Below are positions 9,541 through 20,160 of a stretch of 64,000 nucleotides of DNA, in pieces. The position numbers and the translations under genes were made by a program. Location of the stretch: positions 620,001 to 684,000 of the forward strand of contig JARVKI010000001.1 in the NCBI GenBank assembly GCA_036674765.1, read 5' to 3'. The notes below the pieces were generated by a model, which was not told the DNA's origin, ran no database searches, and worked only from the letters and a program-made list of their open reading frames with translations. The stretch is from Seiridium cupressi. Its lineage: Eukaryota > Ascomycota > Sordariomycetes > Amphisphaeriales > Sporocadaceae. Each line of letters begins with the position of its first letter. The first letter of the stretch is position 1.

Positions 9541-11961
9541 TCAACCTGGAAGAACAGCACCCGTTCCAGTCCAGCCAATGCCCTCCGCGGCCTGAACCTC
9601 ATCCACAGCATTCATGAACCCGAACAAAGAATCGTTCATCCACTGCTCGCTATCTATACTGCTTACACCAGTTGACCCCACAAGCTCGCCGAATTCCTGA
9701 TTGGGCACGAAAGTATCAAACAAAGAAGTCAGTGTCATAGACTGGGATGACACCTCAGGTATATAGGAGAAATCTACGTAGGATAGATCAGGCGATTGAA
9801 TTACTATGCAGCCCATTAGTAAGAAACGACTCCATCGCCTGATAAATTGACCTACCTTGGGGTTCTATAATTCCGTGCTTCCTCATCAAGCGTCTAATCA
9901 TTCCCGCTGGTTTCGTGACTCCAGGGTTCGGTGTTGACAGTGCATCCAGTGCCTTAAGACTGAGCATCAACAGGCGACTGTGCTCGCCGTCTGGATGGTC
10001 TTTCTCAAGCGCCGCGTTTCGAACGTGTATTGTACAACTTACGTACGCCGCATAGCTGGTCAGATATGGAGCGCCTCTCAAGGTGTAAGTACCACGATAC
10101 GCGGATACAATGCTCGTAATATTTCGTGCCGCCACCATGCATTTCTTCCAACAAGACCTGACAGTATCAGTAGATTGTGATCGTAGATGTCCATCCGACA
10201 CGAATGGTCGATTTAGTAAAATGACTAGCGAGTGATATGTATTATGTAAATTCAGTACATTGGGCGAAGGCACGGCCTTGTTTCTGACTCGGTCATTGAA
10301 TGCAAGATGGGTAGGCAAGTGGTTGTACCAATGCGAAAGAGCTGCGTCTAGAGTTTCCAAGTTTGTTGCCGCTTTCGAGATAATTGTGTGCGAGGAATAA
10401 AAGCAGTTGATGATACGAGTCATAAGCTTAGATAAGTAGCAAAGCTGTTGGAATGTCGAGACGGAGTATACAGGCGTTGGCTGACAGACTACAGCAGATG
10501 ATGGAATCTCCGGATCGACGTATGGGGTCCAAAGGTCTAGTTCCTCGAATGTATCGGCGAAGTCAGCGGGGCATTGGTTATCATGTAAATGCATGGCCAT
10601 AGGTCGTCCAAGATAGAGACTCTGCAGCTTATCACAGATGAATGCTCCCCAAAAGACTCTTCGCCGGATCTCAATATCTTCTGGGCTTATTTTTGGTTTG
10701 CAATCCAGGTGTAATCCGAGATCGTAGACCATGCGTGCCGCAAAGCCGGTGTATGCCCATCCTTTGCTAATATCGCCTCTAGCGATGAAAGTTGATCCCA
10801 GTAATAGAAATGCGACCACAGTCGGTATGCTAGGCCGTCCAAACGGTGGCTCGCTAGCAATCAGCTCATCGCAGCGCTGGAAGAAACGCCGCCCAGCACT
10901 TAACGGGTCGCTTGGATTATCGCGCAGATAGATTCTATCCGAATATTTACTAGCGCATGCGAATATGGCATTTAGCAGAAGCTTGGAACAGTATGGGCCT
11001 CCATGTAATATGTCGCGCATCAGCGCTGGTCGATAGGTGAGCAGGAAGGTGTGATGTTGTCGATTCCAGTGCAGGTCCAGGAGATGGGTCGCAATATTCA
11101 AGGGGACTCCATCTATACCTGGGAGCAAACGTATGCGAAACTCCTTCTGCCGCTCGAGCGCCGCATTAGCAATAAGTTGGTAATTGTTCTCCTCCGAAGC
11201 TGCATTCGAAGATGTATTTGAATCGATGCCCTGTACATGATCGTGCAAAGTAGACGTTAGGCCGAAGACGCCAAGCTGACCATGATCATCGACAGAAACA
11301 TGATTCGAAGGGTCGAAACCAACCTCTGATGCTGTATCCGCGTCCCCATCATCGATAGCGTTGGGAGATTGTGTCAGCGATCGGCTACTTGAATTCTCTC
11401 TACTTATACTTGGCTCGACGGAACATCGGTCGGGAAGCTGCAAAGAGCCATCAGCGAAGTACAGCCCCTCGAGAATTGCTGACGCCTGGGCCGGCTTGGC
11501 GGATTTGAGTCGTAGAAGCAAACTTTCGAGACTCTGTTTCTCCTGCTGCAGCGAAGATACGATAGCGGCTGAAGGCCTGTAATTTGTCAGTCCAGATCTA
11601 TGACCGAGGCAGTATCTTACCTAGGCCGAGGCTTTTCGTGCCTATAAACACATGTCCGGTTATGTGCTGTACCTGAGTTCTAGATCAGCATACGACATAT
11701 ACAACATAGTATACAGTCACTGACCAGTGAATGATACTGCTTCAACCTCAGTGGAAACACTTACAGCTTGAGCACGCTGGCTGGGCTTTGTCACATCTTA
11801 TCTGCGAGCCAGTCAGCGCCTGCTTGGGATATGGATCGACATCACTGGACAGAAACGCTGCTTGCCTTCCTCACACGGCAGAATTGACAGGCCCGGGGTT
11901 GACAGGCAACACCGGACTCATTTTTGGCCGTATCTCGACTAGAATGACCCGGAGAACTCAT
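9541..11961 (-). CDS. Zn2Cys6 fungal-specific transcription factor
   Basis: Likely the regulator of the surrounding cluster. Six exons can be joined: 11961-11866, 11801-11765, 11672-11621, 11576-9856 and 9803-9541 are the coding blocks seen (five blocks, four introns). The spliced N-terminus gives the six zinc cysteines, CQFCRVRKIRCDKAQPACSS followed by CTAHNRTC, spaced C-x2-C-x6-C-x6-C-x2-C-x6-C. A Leu/Gln-rich linker (SSLQQEKQSLESLLLRLK) follows. The middle homology (Fungal_trans) region includes ISKGWAYTGFAARMVYDLGL and RRVFWGAFICDKLQSLYLGR, which are signatures of this class. The first intron (11865-11802) starts with GC (AAG/GCAAGC) rather than GT, yet restores the zinc cluster exactly. 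The block count should be read as five exons. The gene is divergent from the maleylacetate reductase pseudogene and convergent with the aldolase. Confidence 0.9.
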
Positions 11962-12589
11962 TGCGATGGCCCCGGCCTGTCAACGGCCGCCGGGAGCGCC
12001 TTCTCGCGCGGGCGTCCCGGCTCCCCGGGCTTAGGTAACACGCCTCTACTAGAACTTCCGCTCCGAGATCAGGCCAAACTCATATTTGGCACAGAGTCCG
12101 ATTCCAAAATCCGCAGGGCTCTGTTGAACGATAATGGTGCCATTGAATGAGATAATCGTTCGATCACCAGCACTCATTGATGGGGCTTGCGCAGACCAGA
12201 ATCCGGGGCAGAGCTTCTGAAGTCTGGCACATGCTTTCCACCCCACATCTTCACAATGACGCCACATTAGCAGGTGCCCTCTGCCCTGTAGGTCCGGGGA
12301 CCCTAATGTAGCCTAGTGCTCCCTGCGCAGTAGAGCGAAGCCGTGGACGGGGGATAGCGTCCGTCCCCTGACCTTGAGTGATCCACTCCGCGGACAGTGA
12401 CTTTCCGTGACATGGCCTCGTCCTGTTTGTTTCTGCTAGAGCAGTATGCCAAAGACCAGGGGTTGATTACCGGAGCTAGCGCTATCAAGGGTTGGCCTGA
12501 GGTCACCATCAGCACATAGTTAAGCTGTTTGAGAGCAATACTTGCATCAGCAAATAATCTTACCCTTTGTTGTTATCGAAATTTTGGCG
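11962..12589. promoter_or_regulatory. divergent intergenic region, regulator / maleylacetate reductase pseudogene
   Basis: 628 bases between divergent starts. It includes a GC-rich patch (about 11970-12035) and an inverted CCGCGG at about 12388. No gene was seen. Confidence 0.4.
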
Positions 12590-13954
12590 ATGTCCCACCG
12601 GGAGACCTTTCGTCCGGCGTTCCCGCCCGACTCGAGACCATCTATCTCGATAGGTTTGCCGTTCAATCAAGCATGTCGAAAACATGTAATCGATACATAA
12701 CGCAAATAGAGTGTACATAATTGTGTCGGGATCTATCAGTCAAACGTCTACTTTCACGTCTCTTAGAAATGAACTTGGAGATAAAGTCGTGGGAGTAAGG
12801 TATGGCATGAGACAACATGTTCCATGGGAAGATGTACTAGAGGTTGCCAAGGGTAAGTCTTGCTCGCTCAGACGTTCTATGGATATATTGTTGAGTATAA
12901 CATCAGAATTACATAAAACCGCAGCTGATCTCATTGTCACACTTGGTGCTGGTTCTCTGACAGATGGGGCTAAAGTGGCATCCTTCGTGAGTTCGGCCGC
13001 CGTCTAGCGTTAAGCATATTATGATACTAACATTAGGGTAGGCTGTGGCTAATGAAGCGTTCACTACAGAGAATCTAGCCAGACTTCACATCAGTGCATC
13101 ACCGAAGCCAGACCCTTCGACGATCAAGGGATGTGAACTGCCCATCGTCAATATACCTACCTCGCTCTCAGGCGGGGAATACACATTCCGCGGCGGTGCT
13201 ACCGATTTTCGCACACCAGAAACGGTCGTTTCAGCACCCGACCATTGGGGCCTCACTAATAATCCTCGATCCAGCCATCACGATTTCAACCCCTGAACGT
13301 GTATGGCTTAGTTCCGGCTTACGAGCCGCTGATCACTGTATCGAAGGGCTGTGCTCAGTCTTCTTCAATGGGCCCGCAGACACGGACACAAAACAGAAGG
13401 TCGAGGACTCCCTCATAGCTGGATTAGAACTACTTTTACCTAGTCTCTTGATAACTAAACAGAGACCGCAAGACATCCCTGCCCGACAAAATTGCATGCT
13501 TGGCGTAATAGAGGCGATGAAAGGTCTCAAATCCGGCGTGCCCATGGGTGCGAGTCACGGTATTGGTCACCAACTTGGCCCGCTCGGCGTTGGCCACGGC
13601 GAAACCACCTGTGTATTGCTACCGTCAACCTTGAGATGGAACCAGAAATATGGAGAAAAATGGGTGCACGAACGGCAAGCAAAAGTATTGAGCGTCATTC
13701 AGAATAATTTGAACATTGTCGACACGTTACAGCAAGCAGGTTTTGACTCGAATAGCCACGATCTCGGCGGCGCTATCGCTGCATATATCGCAGCGCTCGG
13801 ACTACCCGGCTCTTTGAGAGAGGTTGGAGTCGGTGTATATAAACTCAAAGGACTGGCAGAGAATGCTATGACTGACCGCTATATACCGACGAACCCGGTC
13901 ACCGTCAGGCAACCAGAGCAGGTCGAAGAGATTCTTCAAATGGCAATGGGCTAG
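12590..13954 (+). pseudogene. maleylacetate reductase-like iron alcohol dehydrogenase with two frameshifts
   Basis: Iron-containing (type III) alcohol dehydrogenase fold. Intact relatives reduce maleylacetate to 3-oxoadipate in hydroxyquinol/resorcinol pathways. Family marks: ETFRPAFPP at the start, VYIIVSGS, DKVVGVRYGMRQHVPWEDVL, the nucleotide loop VTLGAGSLTDGAKV, PTSLSGGEYTFRGGATD, LIILDPAITISTPERVWLSS, and the metal-site region GASHGIGHQLG. The start at 12590 reads cleanly to HVIDT, then a stop; the frame resumes as NANRVYII only if two bases have been lost near 12697. A second loss of two bases, most simply one CA of a CA-CA-CA run near 13211-13218, separates GGATDFRT from HQKRSFQHPTIG. 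Two normal introns remain (about 12853-12907, and 12988-13041 with an ACTAAC branch). Both lesions are two-base deletions, which are less usual as sequencing errors. Confidence 0.8.
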
Positions 13955-15290
13955 TGGCGAGATGATATAATCAGAATTTCAATGATCGTATATCTTGAAG
14001 GTGCTCTGTGCGGCCCCGAGTTCAACAGTCTTCGAAGTTGCGATGACCTTAAACCGTAGACCATGGGCATCACTGTAGCGTTCTAAGTCAAACGTAATTT
14101 CGAGGTCGGATTTCCAGGGTTCGCAATCGGCCATGTGCCTTGATGGGATATTGGTAAAATCTGTGTGCCGTGAGTGCAAAAGTATGTTGGCTTGAGCCTC
14201 TTAAGAGTTCCCATGTTGGCCTTGATGACACTTGCAGCATCTGATGGCCATGCTATCAAAACGGCGTCTATAACTCAGCAGTAGAGTATATATGTCATAC
14301 TTTGAATAGAGCTAGCTTTTAAGTACGTCAACTAGACATACTGGGTGTTTCTTTCCTTCCCTTTTTCCTTCCTTTTCTTTCTTTCTTCGCTTCACCTCCC
14401 GCCTCCCTTGTTTCCCCCCTCTTCTACATGTATATGTATGTATACCTTACGCAACTGCAAACTACTACAATCCACTGCGAGGACAATAAGAATAACTTCT
14501 CATCATGGTGAAACGCTGTGGGCCGCTTCAAGCAGTTGAAAGACGCGCAGGCCATATTCTTCATTTCTAGAGTCGCCCGGTTACTTCCATTGGCAGCAAT
14601 GTGATACCGATTTAAGTTGACTCATAAATCGATATAATTTAGGTATTAGGCACAAAAGTTGATCTAGGATTAGGTACTCAATAATGTGGTATCACTGGTA
14701 CCCCCGCCACCGGGACCTTCGATCTAATGAAACTGAGGGATAATGACAGTTGGGTCACGATATTGTATTAATCATCATTTTCTAAGAGATTTGGCGTCGC
14801 TGCGGCAGGTCAGCAGTTGGCGCATGACCTGAATAGTATGGCGACGGCCAACGTCTCACGACAGCGCATTGCCATATCTTCCGGAACGAGTCGCCGTCGC
14901 CAAAGAACCACAAATTATCGCTCTTGACTCTAGACCGGCGGTAAAGTCATTCACTATACGTCACCCATGACCCGGGCAGCCGGATCGCCCGTCTAGAGGG
15001 CTGGGGAGACAGGGAACGATGCGGGGCTTACCGCTAGACTACACCGAACCTCCTCTTTCCACCAATGAGCATTATCTTACAAACAATGCAATTCGGAATA
15101 ATTCCAAGAAGGTGACCTTGCAAGAGGCAAAAGTAGCAGAATAGAAGACGTCAGGCTAGTAGGTAGCAGAATGCGTTGTTATATAAATTGAAACACATCC
15201 GCACCGATTTTGCTTTCCTACCCTTAGTGAATTGATATGTATGTGGTGGTGCCACCTTCTGTAGTATAGTTACGTCCGAACTCTGAAAAG
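13955..15290. other. intergenic region, cluster edge
   Basis: About 1.3 kb. A minus-strand open stretch at 13979-14150 (DLEITFDLER, then AQSTFKIYDH before a stop) reads like the end of a protein, but I could not join it to anything upstream and do not recognise it; it may be a relic. CT-rich tract at about 14346-14425. The end of the gap should hold the promoter of the esterase gene. Confidence 0.4.
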
Positions 15291-15541
15291 ATGTCAAGAT
15301 CATTCACTACTGCCACACTGCTTCTAGGCCTTTTAAACTTCAGCTCTTTTTCTGAGGCAGCATTTAATTGGGCAAATACCAAACATCTAGTCGCCTTTGG
15401 CGATTCGTATACCTACGTTCAGGGGACTGCTGGTTACACAAATTGGTACGTGTGATACAAATAGTTATACCAATCAACGAGAAATTCGAGAAAATTGCTA
15501 ACATATATCTAATAACGCAGTAAGTGCTAGAAATAAATCGA

Positions 15542-15572
<31 letters not shown>

Positions 15573-16675
15573 GGGTCTTGCATTAGATGTTCTGCATGCT
15601 CTACTGTATTTTGTCGACGCGCTTCTGGAACAATGCAACTGTTCTAAACGATATCAAGGCAATTAATGTTGCATGAAGCCTCCGTCCGTCGTTCACCAAA
15701 TTGAGAAACTGACATGTTCTTGAACATAGACTCCTTCATAGGATCCTACCTTCCGGACCAATTTGCCTTCAATGCCTCGAAACTGCTGAACGACAAAATT
15801 GTGCAGAACTTTACGGGTACCGCTGAAGGCGGGCCAAACTGGGTCGAGTACCTGACAGGTTGCGCAGTAGAAAATGGGCAATACGTACCCGCAAACTGCC
15901 CCGTCCAGCTCTGGGACTTCGCCTTTGCGGGGGCTTCCGTAAGCCAGCAGTTTCTGCCGCTGCACCATAACTACACGGTGCCTTTGGTGAACCAGACACA
16001 ACAGTATCTGACATACGCGGACTCGATTTTGACACGCGCCCCCATCAGGCTGAATAAGAGGAAATCACTGGTGGCGATCTGGATCGGCATCAACGATGTG
16101 AATGATAGCCTTGCCTCCAAACCGAATGGCACGTCCTACGAGGATTTCTGGGACGCAGAGCTTAGTGCAGTCTTTACACAAAGCGTAACGCCACTGCTCA
16201 ATGTTGGATTCAAGAACTTCTTGTTTGTGAATTTGCCGCCACTGGACCGCACGCCCTCGAATCAAAAGACGACGACACCATACCCGAGCAAGTCACAGGT
16301 TGATACCTGGGGTTCCAGTCTAGCGGAAAAGGCGGCCGCTTTCCAGCAGGAGAACGCCGGTGTAACGGCTCTGTTGTATGATGCTAATACGTTCTTGAAC
16401 GGGGTCATGGACAATCCCGACGATTACGGGGTCACGAACACGACGTCATACTGCCCCGGATACAATCAAGCAGATGTATTGACAAATCCGGGAAATTACG
16501 GGTGTGCGCCTCTAGATGAGTATTTTTGGTATAACACCGGACATATGTGAGTAATTCGTGAGATTTTCGGGTGGACGAAGATTACGAGTGAGCTAATATT
16601 TCAAAAAGGACATCACATACGCACAAGATAATGGTCAAAGATTTGCTAGAATACCTGAGATCTGAGTCGACATAG
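15291..16675 (+). CDS. secreted GDSL acetylesterase, carbohydrate esterase family 16-like
   Basis: Secreted SGNH esterase that removes acetyl groups from plant polysaccharide fragments (CE16-like). A hydrophobic signal segment (TATLLLLGLLNF, then a small-residue cleavage zone) is followed by block I, LVAFGDSYTYVQGT, with the nucleophilic Ser. Block III is in IWIGINDVND and the catalytic Asp-x-x-His in NTGHMTSHTHK, the last of which needs the third exon. Coding blocks are 15291-15444, 15730-16546 and 16609-16675 (345 residues). The first gap (15445-15729) cannot be removed as one ordinary intron: using the obvious GTACGT donor leaves a stop. Treating it as a nested twin intron gives AAT-TAC-TCC, that is NYSFIGSYLP, exactly the family sequence. 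Otherwise intact. Confidence 0.88.
15445..15729 (+). other. candidate [D1,2] stwintron (intron nested inside the donor of another intron)
   Basis: The internal intron 15446-15520 begins GTACGT, has a TGCTAAC branch site and ends GCAG. Its removal joins G15445 to TAAGTG, which creates a new donor GTAAGT. The external intron then runs to ACATAG at 15729, with a CTGAC branch about 25 bases upstream. Only this two-step removal gives an open frame and the expected NYSFIG sequence. The external intron contains a 26-base T tract (15547-15572). Confidence 0.8.
15547..15572. repeat. poly-T tract (26 T)
   Basis: Uninterrupted T run inside the external part of the twin intron of the esterase gene. Confidence 0.9.
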
Positions 16676-19600
16676 TTTTGGCCTATCTTCCTAGGTAATG
16701 GGATCCAGGCTTTTGGATGCATTGAGGATCCTGATTTGGTTCTAGTCTGGCTGGTTGGGTGCATAAAACTGAAATCATAAATATGGGATGTCAATATTAC
16801 TTTCTTGAATGGGACTGTCCTCGAATGTCTGGAACCCTTGACCAGGCCCTCGAACTTTAATTCTCGTGAGGCTTGATTGATCATACCATACACTTTACTC
16901 GGTGGTATATTAAACTTGATTAAGGTTCGTACGTCGGTTGGTGTCCACATATGTGTATATTCGAGGGAGATAAGAAAGGCTGAGGCAGACGGAGTTTTCT
17001 TAGTCCTGGGAGCCTCGCGGTAACTCATGTTTCGAGTGGTGCTACTGGAGCTACGATAAACATGTTCCTGCGGCATGGTCTGATACGGAAGTTCAATACG
17101 AAAGTTCTTCAAGTTTGCTAATCACGATCAATTGAGATTCAGACAAGAGACATAAATAAGATGAATATCCGGGGTTCCGCGTCACTTGAAGGTATACTGT
17201 TCGAGGTAAGTGTACCTGGTCTGTTGCAGATAGAGAAGTTAAGGTTAAGCACTCGATTTCGCACATCAAGTAGCTTGCTTGGTATGACATGTTTGACGCG
17301 CTTTCTTTTGTGGACTACAAGATATAGTCTAGAGAGTGTCAATTACCACGAGACTTTGTTGAAAACAAGGACATATGGAATCTTGAGGCTTGGGGTCCAT
17401 TCCGATATTGCCCTATCCTACACATATCTGGGATGGTCCAATCGAATGTTCTTGGCATCGAAAGTGCGGAGTCTGGGGCGGAGCCGGGGTCCAGATAACC
17501 AGATCACTCACGAACAGAGCTTCGTCACAAACATGGAGAGCTTTTGAGCCGGTGCGAGGCAAAGGCATCTTGAAACTAATGGTGTCGGAACATGGACAGA
17601 TTCCGCGAGGTGTCATCGGTGCCCCATGTTTGTTTTAGCCTGCTTCTACTGGGTATTTGCTTGGTCTCGGGTCGCTGCAAGGTCTATGAAGCAAGCACGG
17701 TGAGAGCACTGCAGTGGCCCTGTTCGGTTGGCCCATCTCTGAAACGTCCAAAGCTGGCTCTTTGTCGGTTGTAACAAGTGCTAATCCATGTTTGTTAGCC
17801 GGAGAATTTCGACCTATACAATCGAGGCGCGAGCTCAGGCCAGTCACCGATGCGACGGATCATTCCGAGATAATTTGAACCTGACGCGGGGGCGCCTGTT
17901 ACATGATACGTACATGTTTTCATTGCTTCCGGCGAGTAGGTGTTAAACCCCTTCAGACGTGACGCGCGATTTGGCAATCCCAGGTCAGGCTGCTGTTCAG
18001 GCTATTGAGGGTGGGTTGGTAGGCTCTGTATCTGCTGCACTGCTCGTGGTAGAATCGCAAAAGTTGAAAGCAGTGATTTCGTGGTCGGAGGCTGTAAGGG
18101 TGAATACAGACCAGATCTAGGCATATGAGAGGCAACTCTGCGAGCTTGTGACCTGACTGATCACAGTTCGGCTCAGAGGTGATGTGATTCTTGACATGAT
18201 ACCGGATTCCGGATTCCAGTCGTGTCAGCATTGATCCCAGGTCCGTGGCCCAGGTTTCTTCTAGAATGATATCACGCAAGCAAGGGGACACCCCACGTCG
18301 TTGACGTTGGTGCAAGGCAGGAACCAATGTTCCTTGGCATCCTCTTCTTGTAGCAGAGAAACAGAAAAAGGTCTTTGTGGGTGTCATGGGATTTGTTGCC
18401 GCTTGGCTGAAGATACATATATGGTGGGGCGTATGTTACCTGGTTGACTGCGGATACATGCTGTGCCCTTCAATTTAGACTGGAATGCAAACTGCCGTGT
18501 CTTGCTCTAAATTTACCTTGCACGAAGGAATTCGAGGATTGGGAAAATTTGAGTTGCATGATGCATGCGACTACGTTGATGCGTTGACGTACCCGTGGGA
18601 GGGCGCGGTGCCACTGACATGCTTGCAATAAAAGTTTGCAGGATTGTGGACGTGGATTTGAAAGGGGCAATCGACTGATAACATTGTAGTCGTTGGCTCA
18701 AAGCCTGTACGTCGCTGCAATACCCAGGTACACCGGGGCAGTCCTGGAAGCAATCGCGAATAACTACCGTGTACTTCTTGTTCGTGGTAAATGGGATTGG
18801 CGCCACTGGGGCGACTTATCTCATACATTCGCTGAGCCCGTAATGGCCCCTGACACTGAATGGGCCTAGCAGTAATAACACATAACCTTGGGAAGTGGGA
18901 ACGAATGCAAGCAAGCAGCATGCCTCCAGCATAGTGTCTGAATGAGGTGAAGCCATCCTAGACCCCATAAAGGGGTTCATAGAACTTTTGACGAAAAGGA
19001 AGGCCGTCGTTGCCCCGGTGCAGCCTGCTTCCAAGAGGCCAGACCCAGAGGTGCAGAGGAAACAAGGCGAAGAGCCCGACGGACAGGTCACCTTTTTCGA
19101 CTCTCTACCCCTGAATTCGACAGAATTCAATGCAGCCACCACGCAGCCCATGCGGGAGGATTCAGGGGTGCTCCCGTTTTAGGGCTCGCTCTTTCAACGG
19201 TGATGATGTAGCTGTAACGCTGGTTTGGGGGCCCCGACCTTTTCTTCGTATCGGGCATACGCAAAAAGTTCGTGAGCACCTTGGGAATTATATATCGTTT
19301 GGGCCAATTTTTTCGCATTCGTCTTGATTATCTGCAAGATATTCAGGGTCCGTCCGCAACTCGACGGACCGGCTCCTTTCCTAATCCACTATCCACTATC
19401 ACTCCACCAGCACTGGCGCTAGGGCTTTGTAGCGCTAGTAGCGGACCCTGGAGAAAGTGACATCCATGGCACCGTTGCAGTGTCGCCCTGCCCTCTAGAG
19501 AGCCTCTGGTCGAGTCGAAGCCCCTCGGACTGGAACTTTGGTCGACGCGCTGCGCCGGCATCCTGGGTCTTTGTGCACGTCAACTGTCACGGCGCCCCGA

Positions 19601-20160
19601 CTTGTAGTGACAATTGGGTTTGCCGCTCTTTCCTTTTCCCATTGACAGTCCCCTTTGATACAGATCGACACGAGTCCACGCTGGTATCGTGCACGTGGGC
19701 GAGGGATCAGACCGCTAGTGCCCTGTACAATTTCGAAGTTGCTATCGCAGCACGCTATCACTTTTACCCACACCCGAGCGCATAATAGCGCAGAGGCTAC
19801 CCACGTAGAGCCTCTGTACTTGTTGCACCCGACGCGCCATCAGGAGTCCAACCTACCTACATGTACGTAAACCGACCTCAGCCTCGACTGACTGCTCAAT
19901 TCCGCTATAGCCTCTGAACTCGGGTCCGCGGGGCATTGGATCTACGCCCGCTCGCCGCCACGATTGTCCAATCCCGTATTACTGCCCGTCCGTGATTCGT
20001 CGGCCGCACGATAGTGCGCGTGGAAGTGGGAGTGCCGTGGACGCCGCCAAATCGCCGGTCCAGTCTGTGGGTGGTGTGGTGCGCTGCTGCGTCCGCCCGT
20101 TAGTGGATAGGCGCCTGCTGGAGTCAGACTCATGCTCGACTTTATTGGCAAGACTCGAGA
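16676..20160. other. 3.5-kb gene-poor region
   Basis: No gene could be supported. Several open frames of 60-180 codons exist on both strands (for example minus 17112-16582, which overlaps the last esterase exon), but none shows a family motif, and they overlap one another. The last few hundred bases should contain the promoter and long 5' leader of the MIT-domain gene. Confidence 0.5.

Noticed and set aside
11965..12060. GC-rich patch upstream of the regulator as an RNA gene
   Set aside because: No stable conserved fold or polymerase III signals could be recognised by eye.
1..13954. Calling the TGA codons recoded Trp (alternative code)
   Set aside because: The same relics carry frameshifts and the intact genes use TGG for Trp and TGA as stop.
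16582..17112. 176-codon minus-strand open frame
   Set aside because: It overlaps the well-supported last exon of the esterase, has no family motif, and nothing joins to it.
18513..18921. Overlapping minus-strand frames, one with a Cys-rich stretch (CFQDCPGVPGYC)
   Set aside because: Two frames overlap each other, there is no signal peptide or splice context, and composition looks random.
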